Shown: piece by piece, positions 22,561-34,690 of the stretch
Layout: every line of letters begins with the position of its first letter
Position numbering within the stretch: the first letter of the stretch is position 1
Assembly (NCBI GenBank): GCA_963969495.1
Contig: OZ018326.1
Location: 3,553,444-3,617,443 of the forward strand
Origin: Ceratothoa steindachneri
Lineage: Eukaryota > Arthropoda > Malacostraca > Isopoda > Cymothoidae
Length of the DNA stretch: 64,000 nt
Direction: 5' to 3'
The notes under the pieces: generated by a model
Told to the model about the DNA's origin: nothing
Database searches by the model: none
Seen by the model: only the letters and a program-made list of their open reading frames with translations
Position numbers and translations under genes: made by a program

Positions 22561-22775
22561 ACCGGAATGTTATAAGCACTGTGATCCTTATTTCGATGCG
22601 CAAAATTAGGACGGTTACCATTAGGGTATGCACCCGTGGGAACTGGTCATACACTACCCAGATAATTTACATTATTCATATAATTACGACTTTTATTATT
22701 ATGAATGGGCATACACATATCGAACACAGACAGAATGTTGGCTAGCAGGGATTAGATAAACTTGTGCATCACGAG

Positions 22776-23170
22776 TTACTCGCTAACTTCTACCTGTGTG
22801 GCAGTTCTCCTTAGTTCTTCCAAATTGGTAGAAGGTCGACCGGTGAGCGTGTAAGGAGCAATGAGTTTTTCGAAAGATTCGGGCTTCACCATCTCGAAGA
22901 GCCAAGTGACCTTATTCCGTAAAAGCTGGTAATTATGAGAAGACAGGATTGCATCCTGAATATAGTTGACGGTTTCGGGAGGTAATGCAGCCAAAACCTA
23001 AAAAAAATTAGTATCCTCCTTACTTCCTCTTGAAATGGGAAACTGGGATTACACAATCTTGAACCAACCGGCAACTGCAGCTTTGTTAAAGAGGGGTGGC
23101 TTGATGGTGATTGCATTCACGATCTCCGTCTCTCCTTGTCCTGCATGTTGATGGTGTGATGCGTCATTTT
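22776..23170 (-). pseudogene. Gypsy gag N-terminal and central part
   Basis: It starts near 23,167 (ATG then THHTINMQD). One frame gives PPLFNKAAVAGWFKIV, a stop, then SQFP: the L-F-x-x-D-P-x-L-W-F-x-x-V-E-x-Q-F region of gypsy gag. The open frame 22,994-22,776 gives MAALPPETVNYIQDAILSS and NLEELRRTATQ, matching the V-A-A-L-P-P-E and P-S-x-L-L-R-R-M stretches. At least one stop and one frame change separate the parts. Confidence 0.8.
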
Positions 23171-23199
23171 ACTCGTTACCTTCACTGTTCGGCTGAAGA

Positions 23200-23208
23200 G
23201 GGTCACCA
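23200..23208 (-). promoter_or_regulatory. Primer-binding-site-like TGGTGACCC
   Basis: TGGTGACCC on the minus strand lies about 20 bp inside the end of the 5' LTR and about 35 bp before the gag start. Many gypsy elements begin their internal region with TTGGTGACCC. The matching tRNA is not assigned. Confidence 0.5.
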
Positions 23209-23229
23209 GTTTTTAGGCGAGGGGTGTTG

Positions 23230-23612
23230 ATGTTGAAGTGGAATTTACCAAATGAGGTTACCGGTTTGTGTGGTTGATATTAGTTACCGGTTTGTCGGAG
23301 CGTGGTCGGTAATTATAAGGACGTATATAGAAAAGTCATCAAAGCTATTGAGCTTGACAGATGACAAGGACTTTAGGCAATCAGCCTACTTTACGCCTTT
23401 GTCGAATTGGTTCTGACTCCTTATAGTTTTTCACGAGGGTTATGCGTTAGGCTGTGCTTCCTGAAGGTGGTTCGGTAATCGGGCTAATTAATGGACTTGG
23501 AAAGGACGCGGCAAAGAAAATATAAATTGATTATTTAATATGCCTACTAAAACGGCAAGCGCAAACGTCTCCAGTTATTTGCGGTCATTTTGTAGCCTTA
23601 CTGTTTTATATG
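23230..23612 (-). repeat. 5' LTR of the gypsy element
   Basis: Partner of the LTR at 16,255-16,650 (same orientation, about 7 kb apart). It is followed on the minus strand by the PBS-like site and gag, which sets the polarity. Confidence 0.85.
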
Positions 23613-24640
23613 AAGTATTTAGACTAAAGGCGGCAGGACTTAGGCGAGTAAACGGGATTTCGTGACGCTACTATGGAAATGAATTGAGTTAATTGACAAG
23701 GAATAATGATTTCATTTCCTAATTCTGAATGGTTCTTTATGATTCAGACTTCTTTCTCCCACGTCAAAGTTATCTGTTTTATCCATTATCGTATTATTAT
23801 TAGATCTTTTATACAAATCATATTATATTACTGAACAAATATGATGTGTTATATTAAGACATTTTGACAGAAATCTACTTCATACTTATATAATTTTTTC
23901 GTACATTTCATAGCATGGGTATTCTATATATTTCATTAAAGTTATAAGAAAGATTGGACTTTTATTTTTCCTTCTAATTCTAAAGAATATTAAGAACTAA
24001 CTGAAGGACAGCAGATATATAGTTCTAAACAATAATTCGGAGCAGATAGTGACGACTTTCACTTTTTGGTAGATTGATTGGATAGAACACATCTTCCCAA
24101 GGAGCTACAATTTTCGTTAGAGAAGTATTAGTCTATCAAATTATAAATTTATGTAGCTGCAATAAGGTAATTCTGCAGTATCTTGCGAAATATTTAAAAA
24201 ATCTATATAACAATTTGGATGCGCTATATTGGACTGTGGCCAAAAGAAAATTCAAGCCGGCGAACCCCTCTCGCAGCGCGAATACTGACTGGAGTCTTTT
24301 TTCTCACTAGGGGTGACCTCGTCTGAAATAACGGCCCTCAGACACCTGGGCACGCCGCTGCACGCCGCTAGTCGCTGACTGCGGAGAGTAAACAGGTGCC
24401 TACAGAAGACAAAGTGCATATAAGTATTTGATGTGACATATCATTCTCTAGTCTCTCAACCGCCTTTGACGTGTCCCCATCATCAACACTCAACACCATA
24501 GAACTCCTGCGCTATATCCCATTACGATTGACACCATAACTCTTCCTGAATATCAATGCCTCAGTATTTTTCGCACAAAAACAGGATTTAGAGATGGAGA
24601 TAAAACTTGTAAAGCTGAAAAAGGCCCTAAAGAAGAAGAG
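23613..24640. other. No gene recognised; AT-rich, with a short GC-rich patch
   Basis: 23,613-24,240 is AT-rich without structure. 24,240-24,410 is GC-richer (CACGCCGCTGCACGCCGCTA) and may be the flank or terminal region of the Harbinger relic that follows. No terminal repeat was matched. Confidence 0.35.
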
Positions 24641-25290
24641 GCGATAAAATATGTTCGCCTGTGGACACGACCGTTACTTCTCTGAAGGAGAAGATTTGGA
24701 ACATTTGAATCTTCTACGGGAACTACAAGAGATTAGGCATTACTATACCGAGTGGGACCTATGATACAGAAGAAGGATACGTTTTCCAGGAAGGCAATGT
24801 CACTTGGTCTCAAGCCTGCCATAACTCTTCAGTTGCTGGCCTCAGGTGACAGCTATATGAGTCTTCAGTATAGCTTGAGGGTTGCCCATAACACCATGTC
24901 TGCCATTGTCTAATAAACCTGTCAAACTATTATGGCAGACTACATGCAGGAAGTCAGGCCATTTCCAAATACAGAGGAGAAGTGGACGAAGGTGGCTAAG
25001 AGTTTTAGCAGATTTGGAACTTCCAAAAGACCATTGGCGCATTAAATGGGAAGCATGTGCGCATGAGATGCCCTTCTACGGCTGGATAAAATTACTACAA
25101 TTACAAGGGCTACCATTACATAGTTCTCCTTGTATTTGTTGATGCTGACTACAGCTGAGCCTTGAAGATGACGTACTTGACGTCCTTGTACTCCCGGAGC
25201 CCTTTGTAATACAGGTTGGGTTAATCCCTGTACAGGCCTCCAAGTCGACTTCTGCTCCTTCGCAGGGTGGGTGTCATAGTATGACATTAT
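24640..25290 (+). pseudogene. PIF/Harbinger transposase relic
   Basis: Frame-shifted plus-strand translation shows SGTYDTEEGYVFQEGN (about 24,755) and ASGDSYMSLQYSLRVAHNTM (about 24,840-24,900). It continues with FPNTEEKWTKVAKSF (about 24,960), LNGKHVRMRCP (about 25,040), NYYNYKGYHYIVLLVFVDAD (about 25,088-25,145) and a P-G-A-L segment. This is the order of the Harbinger DDE domain: the L-A-x-G-x-S-Y-x-S-L region, D-G-K-H-V with the first Asp, and the Y-Y-N-Y-K-G-x-x-S-I-V-L-L-A-x-V-D-A-D region with the second Asp. Here the first Asp position before G-K-H-V reads Asn. Four or more breaks are present. Confidence 0.78.
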
Positions 25291-25309
25291 ATTACCTCAA
25301 TAAAATATT

Positions 25310-26640
25310 ATATCTAGGGGGGGGGGACCGATAACTTACAGGGGAACCAAGGAAGGGACGGAACACCGCTAGTTTAGACGGGCCGAAATGCGAGATGAGA
25401 GTGCAACGAGGCCAAGTAACAAATGGGCGACGGCAAAGCTCAAGGTTATTTAAAGAGGAATCTACAAAAATATAATTTTATTTACATAAAAATAATGAGA
25501 CAATAGATGGGTAAAATTATCTCAGAGAATTAACGGACAAAATCACATAGTAAACGAAGGGGGGAATTGTAGTTATAAATCAGACTATGAAGTTAGAACT
25601 TAAGGTATTACAGGAGGAGACTATTAAAATGGGGGGGGGATTAACTCAATTGGGTTACTGAAGGGGGAAGAGGGGTTGGCTAACGGATGTCTTCTGCACG
25701 TGAGTTGAAGCCGCTCGGAACTTCTGAGCGGGAGGTTAAAGTGATGACGGTTCTCCAAAAACAGAGGGGGGGGGGGCGGTAACTTCCGGTCCAGGGGAGA
25801 GTATTTCGGCTACCCGAAATAAGGGGCGAACAAAGGAGGGCTTCGACAGTAGTTGATGAGAGAAGTCCGGAATTTCACCCGGTGGCGATCGTTAAGTGGA
25901 ATTACCTCACTGGCTGGCGCTAATTCCAAATACACAAAATAGTTCAACTGTCACTTTGCTTTGTTGTTAGCACCTGACTTGGAACTATGGAGAATCTTCT
26001 GGGGTCCACGCGAGACCTCTTAACTATGTGTCTCTTCATGGGAGTCGAGCGCTATTTATGTGCGAGGCTCTCCCCGGGGTTGGGGGGCGGTAAGCGGGAA
26101 ACAGCTCTACTCTCGAATGGCCTCAAATCTTCTTGCAGAGGCTATTCTGCCCGTGTAAAAGTGAATCGTGGTGGAAACAGTTCGAGGCTCCCGCTTGTTG
26201 TATGAGAGGGGGATGGGGTTAGGCCTAACTGGGCCTTCAGGAGCGCACGGAAGTTCCGTTCGCTTCAGAGATTCCACTTGGGATTTCCTCACAATGTGCT
26301 TGATGGCGGGTCGACGTTGCCCTGGTTTGGAGCCCGCCTTTGCTTCAACCTACTCCTCCTCGGGAGTGACTGGAGGAGCACGTTAGTAGTATTGAATGTA
26401 GGAGTTCCAGTGCATACACAAGCACACACTCAGGAGCACATTAAAACAGGTACACACTCACATGACCTTGCCCCCCGAGTCTACCCCCTCCCCCTTACTG
26501 GTTTATCGGGGAATAATACTCGTGGTCCAAGGGTATGTAGGTGTGTACGTGTTTGAATGTGCTAATGAGTGTGTGCCCGTAAGTGCACGCGAAAACCAAC
26601 CTTCAATACTACTACTGTACTATACTTGGTTTGGCGCCAA
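25310..26640 (-). repeat. Block rich in G runs, possible minus-strand LTR or terminal repeat
   Basis: Contains G runs of about 9-12 at 25,317, 25,631 and 25,766. On the minus strand, ACATAAATAGCGC (about 26,060) is a TATA-like box and GTAAATAAAATT (about 25,482) contains AATAAA. 25,995-26,060 and 26,265-26,330 are weakly similar, so part may be duplicated. Open frames here (25,987-26,205, 26,168-26,386) are driven by base composition and show no domain. Confidence 0.3.
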
Positions 26641-26649
26641 TTCTGTGGT

Positions 26650-27096
26650 TCAGACCATGATATAATCGACCTGATCAAAAACGATGATTAAATTGTGAAC
26701 TCGTTGGATTTAGTTGGCAATGCATACATCGCGAAACTGCTGGAGAATGCTGACCATGTAGAAATTGACTCCCACGTAACGAATCTTTCAATTGCAGCAT
26801 TCACAACCGTTTATGCTTGAATCAAGCTCTATATCCTTTTAGACTGGTTGGGTGAACGGTTGTTGTACTGTGACACAGACAGTCCTATCTTCATTGCTGG
26901 AAAAGATTAACGACAACCTCGACTTAGAGAATTCCTAGGTGATCTCACCGATGTGATCAAAGATGTGTACGATACCGATGAGTATGGAGATTCATTTCGC
27001 TCTACGGATCCCAAGTCCTATTCGGTACGTATCCAAACGACGAGCGGGGTGAAGTATATACTTAGTGCTAAAGGAATAAACATAACAGTCAGATGA
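26650..27096 (+). pseudogene. Polinton/Maverick-type DNA polymerase B fragment
   Basis: A single plus-strand frame runs from about 26,650 to a TGA at 27,094, with three internal stops (26,689, about 26,818, about 26,908). It reads NSLDLVGNAYIAKLLENAD, then LSIAAFTTVYA, stop, IKLYILLDWLGERLLYCDTD, then SPIFIAGKD, stop, LREFLGDLTDVIKDVY and DPKSYSVRI...YILSAKGI. The Y-C-D-T-D-S box is the catalytic motif C of family B polymerases. The A-A-F-T-T-x-x-A-R-x-K-L-Y lead-in and the G-P-K-x-Y...K-x-K-G trail fit the protein-primed polymerase of Polintons or related large DNA elements. Flanking capsid, ATPase or integrase genes were not recognised. Confidence 0.75.
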
Positions 27097-27618
<522 letters not shown>

Positions 27619-27852
27619 CAGGGGGCGGCAGAACCGATTTTGCAATTTTAAGGAGTTATAAAAAGGTAAAGGGGCTATATAGAGACGGTACACCATATTT
27701 GGGATGTACATTCCCGGGGCAAGCCATGGGGAGGCTTTGCCCAGGCGGGCGAACCCTTCCTCGGAAACCGGCAAGGAAGGAACACCTCCCTCTTCCTTCC
27801 TCCCTCCAAGCATTGACTGCTCAAAAATGCTCAATCTGTTCTGCCGCATCCT

Positions 27853-27853
<1 letters not shown>
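27619..27853. mobile_element. Mariner-type MITE, ~235 bp, inside (TA)n
   Basis: Ends are inverted repeats: ACAGGGGGCGGCAGAACCGA from 27,618 and, on the opposite strand from 27,854, ACAGGATGCGGCAGAACAGA. Over 27 nt, 22 positions match. The left edge is preceded by TA; the right edge reads TT then TATATA. The interior is GC-rich and open on the minus strand for its whole length, but it carries no transposase motif. CAGGGTGCGGCAGAA-type ends and TA targets are typical of mariner elements. Confidence 0.75.

Positions 27854-27855
<2 letters not shown>

Positions 27856-27888
<33 letters not shown>
27856..27888. repeat. (TA)n microsatellite, right of the MITE
   Basis: About 16 TA units, presumably the other half of the tract at 27,491-27,611. 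Confidence 0.97.
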
Positions 27889-27889
<1 letters not shown>

Positions 27890-27892
<3 letters not shown>

Positions 27893-30800
27893 AAATTGAA
27901 CCCTTCAAAACTTTACAAGAGGTCTGGACATGAATGAATATTTAATGTGATCGATATATTCAGTAAAGACCTTTGTCCTGACAAGAAAAATTCTGAATCG
28001 ATTACCTTGCTAATTCAACCACGTGATAATGCAACGGAAAATGTAACCGATCAAGATTAAGGTAAAGATGATGGTCCAAGACTAATACAAAGATAACTTG
28101 CCATCAAGTTTCCTTCGCTCAGAAATTCTATTGACCTGTTCCACTAGTGACAGTGAATCGGAATCACCTAAAAGAAAAAATGTTATCAAATCCGATTTCT
28201 TAAATTGGTCAGTTTAATATATTCAAATGCTAGTATTTTCAAAAAAACTATAAGAAGTTTAAATGAGTTAAACTTAACATGAGCAAAGAGAATGATAAAA
28301 GATTGGCTTACCTTGGGAAAAGGACTAATACTGTTTTCAGGGATTTATGATATTTCGTTTTAGAGAATATCGTTTCCGTCTGGAGTAGCGTATTCCTCTT
28401 GTTAGTATTTTGGGTAAGCTATCATTAACTTTCCCTTGTAACAATGAATTTATTGAAAAAAGACGTCGAGAACGCCTTTAGTTATGAATACGTGAAAGTT
28501 GACCCTTTTGAGAGAACTGAGCGAGCCTTGCTTTTACTTCTGCGCCGAAGCCTTTGTCATGAGTCACGCAATATTAAATTTTAGTGAAAAAATTATCACC
28601 TGGTTAACAGCAAAGTTTAGCCAAGCAAATTATCATTCTCTAGAAAAATTTAATGAATATTTTATATTTAAATTAATGATTGAAATATATAGAATAATGA
28701 AAATGACAATGAAATCAAACATAAATTACTATAAAACAACTAGATCCTAGTCAGTAGTTTGAACTGTTTTTTGATGAAATGTTTATAATTCTTACCATTG
28801 TAGAATAAAATAACTACATTTTTCATAGAAAATTTAGTTTTAGTATGGCTATCATCTAATCGAAGACGAATAATGTTTTGAGGAAAGTGCATCAGACACA
28901 TATCCACTAGTTTCCAAAGCAATGAGAAGGGAAAATTCGAATAAAGGTCTTCATGTAAAGTGCTTTAAGTCATTTCACTTTGGTTAAAAGTACAATCGGA
29001 GCTCCTAGATTTGTCATAATTTTATAACATATATTCATGGCGTCCTATATGTAAGAAATCAAAAAGTACATAAAAAATAATTATTTTCAATAATGTTAAT
29101 ATTTATTTATGTTATTTTATTCATCCCACAATTATATTTGATTAAAATTCGGCTAAAAAATCTAACTTAAGGCAGAAATGGGTTTAGTAGAAAATGATCC
29201 ATCATATTTTTCAAGCAAACAATTGTATTTGAAACGGACATTGTATCATTTTGTATATACACTCAATTAGATCGAAAACTACATCTGTGATGAAAATACA
29301 AATAACTTATTATTTATTGTCATACATTCATATAAAAGGCCCTAGTGGTCTTATTCTTAGTCTACCTGGTGTAAATTTCTAATATAAAAAGGTGTTAGTC
29401 TCTAATTAATGCATTTTCTTATCTGAAAACAGAAAATAAAGAACAGGTGCAGTTTTAATATAAAAGGTGGTTGGTCATAGTATATACTGATCTGATGATA
29501 TAAATAAATTGACTGTATAATAACTCTATACCAACAGTTCATTAACTGAGAGTAATATTATCCATAAGAGTAATGTTATGTTTCCAAATCATAAATTGGG
29601 ATGGCAAATTTGCAAAACCTAACTGGTGTATTATTGATCTTTCCTAAAAAACCCCTAATTTAAAGGAAATCGCTTTTTATTCATTTGCACAAAGTTATTC
29701 TAAATTACATGATAAAAAATTGACTTTTTAATCACTAAAATATTAACATTATATTTAGTATTAGCTTGAGGTGAATTATATTTCAAAATATTTTGAACAA
29801 TCAGAAGCAAAACGTTTAACCCTTATTTTCTTTTTCCTATATGCAAGTTGAACATCTCGGGTAATCTATAATTTTGACTTAATTTAAGATTTTGTTCTGA
29901 TCATGGTTGAATTTCGCCTTCTCCTAAGTTCTTTGTTTGTATTCTATTTTTAAAATCTCTGTTCGCTTTGTAAATTTCATACAATATACTTTGCATACTT
30001 CAAATTTTATCGTATATAATATAGATAAGATAAAAGATGCCGAAGTATAGAGAAGAAAAGGCAGTGCAGAGAATTTTGTATGGACAATGGCACCAACAGA
30101 GTACACATTCATAAATAGAAATATTTGCATTAAGGATTTAGACAATGTTGATATATTACCAAGGATCACATATAGAGTGTGACGACTTCTTCTTCCATAC
30201 CTTTCGTAGCCATCCTTCATGATATTTTGATGATTCTCAAATCTAAAAACATATAATAAGTGAAGATGAGCAGCTACCGATCTAAACCATAGAATTTTGG
30301 TTTATAAATGCCGGAGAAAATAAAATTTAAAAAGAATTGGAGAGGAAAATAGTGTAAATAATAACCAAAATGACGATGAATCACGTCAAAATTTCGATAT
30401 ATGGAATTGAGTTTCTTCCATGATTCCTTGGATTTTTCTATTATCGCTTCAATTTTAACATTCTAGAAGCGAGACGCTGTTAAAAATTCTTTTCAATAAT
30501 ACCAAAAATCAAAATTATTTTCCATTCGAATAATTCACGCGTTTCAAGACATGAGAGCGAAAATAGTGAGAGTTCTTAGCAGCAGGTCTTCTGGAGGAAT
30601 TGGGGTTAGGGGGATGCACAATTGCGGGCACTGCCCCCCTCGAGTGTGCGATTCATTTACGTCTAATCTGTAACATGGGCATTACCCATGTTACGGCTTC
30701 CATCCCTCACGGGGGATAGAATGGGACCTAAGAAGAATGAAAAAAATAGGAAATTAAAATGATGTTCAAAGGACAACTCGAATTGGAGTACCAATTCATA

Positions 30801-31130
30801 GGTGCACTATGCGCGTTCATCGAAATTTCAGACACCTCTTTTGGAGACTTTATTAAACAACCTCTAACTATTTCTCATAACTAAAGAGGAATTCTAATGT
30901 ATGATATATTTTTCGCTCTTTACTTGTATTCCAATTGAAAGGCATTTATCTATTTCGTCTGACTCTTTATAAGCTCTTATAATTCCCTTATCATAATTTA
31001 GGAATCTCTTGCCCTGTGAAAAATATTTATTGACACAGAGGAGATAAAATTTTCACTCAAATTAAATAAAATTTCTAAAGAATATATCTTTATGTTATTT
31101 TTTATTACGAAATGAAACTCGAATAAAATA
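27890..31130. other. Long AT-rich stretch without recognised gene
   Basis: Short open frames at 28,499-28,750 (plus) and 30,220-29,924 (minus) have no family motif. 30,590-30,720 is a GC-richer island that contains a hairpin. No transposase, RT or host domain was recognised. Confidence 0.4.
30670..30694. repeat. Perfect 10-bp hairpin
   Basis: GTAACATGGG (30,670-30,679), loop CATTA, CCCATGTTAC (30,685-30,694). It sits in a GC-richer patch within AT-rich DNA. There is no adjacent T-run or gene, so a terminator is not implied. Confidence 0.8.
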
Positions 31131-31133
31131 CAA

Positions 31134-31237
<104 letters not shown>

Positions 31238-31239
31238 AG

Positions 31240-31756
31240 GCCTATCCTACTACCTATTGACCAAGACTTTAGGTCTTTTCTGAAAAAAAGTCCAATATCA
31301 GAGCAGAGGGTTTTTAAAATTGTTATCTAATGATTTTTTAGTTAATAAAACCACTGGGTTCAGCACCTAGAATACGAAAGATGAATGTGTAGAGGGAGAG
31401 AGAAAGGACAAATCATCATGAGAAGGTTAATTTTATTAAACTTTGCTAAGATTACTTCATGGCCATTGAAGAAATATCCCTTCAACACGATTCAATTGGC
31501 TTTTCTGATTCGAGACCAATCATTATTGTGTCCAGCCAACCATATTGCTCTTCTTCTTTCCCTTATATTTTTACGGTAGTTTGGTTAATTGATCGGATTT
31601 AAACTGCATCAAAATGACATTTTATAAAACTCATAACATTAAAAATACATGGAGAAGGGAGCAAAGAGGTTTTCTTTGGTGATTAGTTGCCTGCGACTAT
31701 GTCGGTATGTCGGTCAGTCATTCAGTCGGTCCACGTTTTGCTTTTTTAATTTTTGT
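31240..31756. other. No gene recognised
   Basis: AT-rich. 31,700-31,735 has a short GTCGGTATGTCGGTCAGTCA quasi-tetranucleotide pattern. Confidence 0.35.
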
Positions 31757-32005
31757 AATAACATTGTAACTTTTAGGCCGATTCTAACGAAATTTTAGAC
31801 CATTATGTTGTTTTACATTCTCTTTAGAAGGATATAATTCGCACATTATTCCCAAGGTTAGCCCTGGAATTATTTATTTGTGGCAATAACATCAAAACCT
31901 TTTGGCCGATTTTAACGAAATTTGAAATCCTTATTTTGTTTTACATTTTTTTCGAATTATATAACTGTCACGATCATCCTATAGTTATTCCTGGAATTAT
32001 TGAAA
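31757..32005 (+). repeat. Diverged tandem dimer, ~128-bp unit
   Basis: Two units share AATAACAT, TTTT(A/G)GGCCGATT, TAACGAAATTT, TGTTTTACATT and CCTGGAATTATT in the same order, offset 127-129 bp (GGCCGA at 31,776 and 31,904; CCTGGAAT at 31,863 and 31,990). Confidence 0.8.
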
Positions 32006-34690
32006 GTTTTGTAGGTCGTAAGCTCTTCAATCATTATAAGTGAGAGCACGCGAAATTTGTTTATCAGTAGATCAGAAAATAACCATTGTTTATTCAAAAA
32101 TACATTTAAATGCATAGGAGTGACATCGTCTTTTCTGGAATTTGCGGTAGAATCTTCATCGATGGTCACAAAAGCGTGTCGGGTTATTATAAATTATCGT
32201 AACCTTATAAATAACTCTTAAAAAAAAATAGTTTTGCATTTTGTAATATTTAATGCTTAGGAAATTATTTTTTAACAATATTTCTAGTTAAATATTCAAT
32301 AGAATTCTACATTGAAGTTGAATTCGGTTTACAAATTATTGATTTAACATGAAGCTATAACACTCAGTCATCGAAATTATTCCTATCTTAGCTCAGGATA
32401 TTCACATTCAGTTAAAATATTTCTGAGTACATTTGAGTTTTTTATTTATGAATGTGTAATATTAATTAAACTCACATATTTCTCGGACAGTGTCCGAAAG
32501 GTAACGATGGTACTTTCGAAGTTCATTACTTTTTTGCAATAATCCTCAAACTCATTTGGCTATTAAGATACCATCTATAATTCTGTAATATTTAAAAAAT
32601 TAATATAAAATAAAAAGAATTATAGACTTTTACTCAACCATAACCCTGTCTTAGTGGGATTGTTTTATGTATGATTTATTTCACTACACTCAATTTCTTG
32701 GGGCACAGACAACTTAAATTTTACTACTAGAATTATTTTGGTTATTGTTTTGCATATATCTACTTATACATTTGAGCACATAAATTGCAATATCAAAAGT
32801 CACAGGAAAGCAGTGTGTAGAGGTAATAGTGGGCATTACTTCGTTACCGGGACATTAAGGGTATTCACAGACCTGCATCCAATATTAAATGATATCTCGT
32901 GGACTAATGTGAACACCGGCTATACTGCACATAGCAGCGCCACAGGAATTATCATTGTTGGGAATAGACATAATTATAGCTGTCAACATGAGTGACATTC
33001 CATTTCTTAAACTGTGAGGACTTTCAACATTACACGATCTACGGTGTCGCGTGTGTTTCCAGAATGCCTCATGGGAGACATTAATGATTTCCTTGGAAAG
33101 CAGAATAGTCTAAAATGGGTGTTTTAGAATAGTAACCTACGCATGTGGCTAGAACTGTCTATGTTAACAAATAAAAAACCCTGGCTCTAGTCTGACACAA
33201 TTTTAATGCGGGTGGTGAATATCCATTAGATAATTGAATAATTTTTACCCTCCATGCGGTCTTTGAATGGAAGGATTAGCAAAGTATCTCTTTTAACTAC
33301 ACGTGAATTGAAAGAGTGCCATATTTTAGCTCGTGACGTCACATGCTAATTATAATCTTGGTTACTGATAACATGTGGTGCGAAGCAAATAGATGAGTCA
33401 CGGTTCCATTTGTGTATGTCTAAAGTTAAGTTTGGGTGTAAAACTTTCAGCCTGAGACAATGGAGCCCAGTTATTAAACGACTATCATGCAGGTTAGTAG
33501 GTGTTTCATAGAGGGGTCAGTTGTTTAAGAATGGAATGGCCTGTGATATTTTAGTCCTTGTCTTCAGCATTGAACGAGTGAGAAATTTTAAATTATTTCT
33601 GATGAATTATAAATTATAGTGGTACAGCTCAAGCAGATTGAGACCACATAGTTATAAATGGTAATAATGTTACTGAATGCTCAGTGTTGAGTTTGGAATG
33701 TGACCGAAAGCTGTAAGAGAGTGCGATGTAGCCAACTTTGATGTATGAGAGTGAGACCTTGTCATGTAATGAAAAGGAACAGTATTATTTGAAGGCAGGG
33801 TAGAGGGCTGATTGATGACGGGAAGTAAGGGAGAGTTTAGAACGAATTGTTGTGAAGAAGTGTCAGACTGAAGTTCTGACTGAAATTTTTCAGAGGAGGT
33901 ATTAAGATGCAAGAATAATGGGCCTTAAAGTTTTTCTGAAAAAATATAGAGGATTGAGTGTTTAGTTGCGAAAAGGATTGGGAGTCTGCTTAAAAGGTTG
34001 GTTGATAATCTTAATGTGTCGAGAGAGATAGCTGTAAGGAAGGAGAGGCTCGTAAACGGGCAGCTTAGGGGCCTTCTGCTTAAGTTTAAACACTGCCTAA
34101 ACAAGATTATATACTACATAGCACCCATACTATGAAACGACTACAAAATATAAGAAAAAGGTTGGTCATACGCTTAGTAAGGCCTTAAAAGATTGGAAGG
34201 GATTGGAATTAAGTTTTTTTTTATCTGCAATTTATTATAGTATGGAATAGATTAGCCTACAAGTGCATATACCCTTTCTAATAACCAGAATTGATTTATT
34301 TTTATATATCAAATTGAACTTCACCTAAAAGTAATACATACCTAATCTTTAAATGATCGGTCGGTAAATTAATGAGTAATGAAGTGTTGCTTTAAAGGAG
34401 CACCATGGAGGCCTGTTCTTTAGTCAAAATTAGGTTATGTATATTTGTTTTGTTTTCACTTCAATACGTATAATTTATGTCCTTGAATGTCAAGAAAACA
34501 AACGAACATGCAAAGAAATTTGTAGCCCATATAAATACCTCCTAAATATAAATCTTAACAAAATACCAAGGACATGAAATATCACATATGTAATAGGTAT
34601 CTACTTTGCTACAGCTTAGCTTTTGATAATGTATTTTCTCATTTAGGAATTTCTATGTAAATGATTCCCTTACTTTTTTGTAGGATTGCA
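32006..34690. other. AT-rich stretch without recognised gene
   Basis: Open frames at 32,738-32,995 (plus) and 33,912-33,670 (minus) have no known motif. Near 33,960-34,130 the plus strand reads AKRIGSLLKRLVDNLNVSRE, which looks protein-like, but I could not place it. Confidence 0.35.

Larger units (their letters stand above)
16255..23612 (-). mobile_element. Ty3/gypsy LTR retrotransposon interrupted by a CR1-like LINE
   Basis: Minus-strand element with two diverged direct LTRs at its ends. In transcriptional order: 5' LTR, PBS-like site, gag, protease, a remnant of the RNase H end, then (after the LINE insertion) integrase and the 3' LTR. The reverse transcriptase core is deleted. The LINE 17,600-21,740 has the same orientation. 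Confidence 0.85.

Noticed and set aside
30670..30694. Transcription terminator hairpin
   Set aside because: No gene upstream, no T-run, and a eukaryotic setting.
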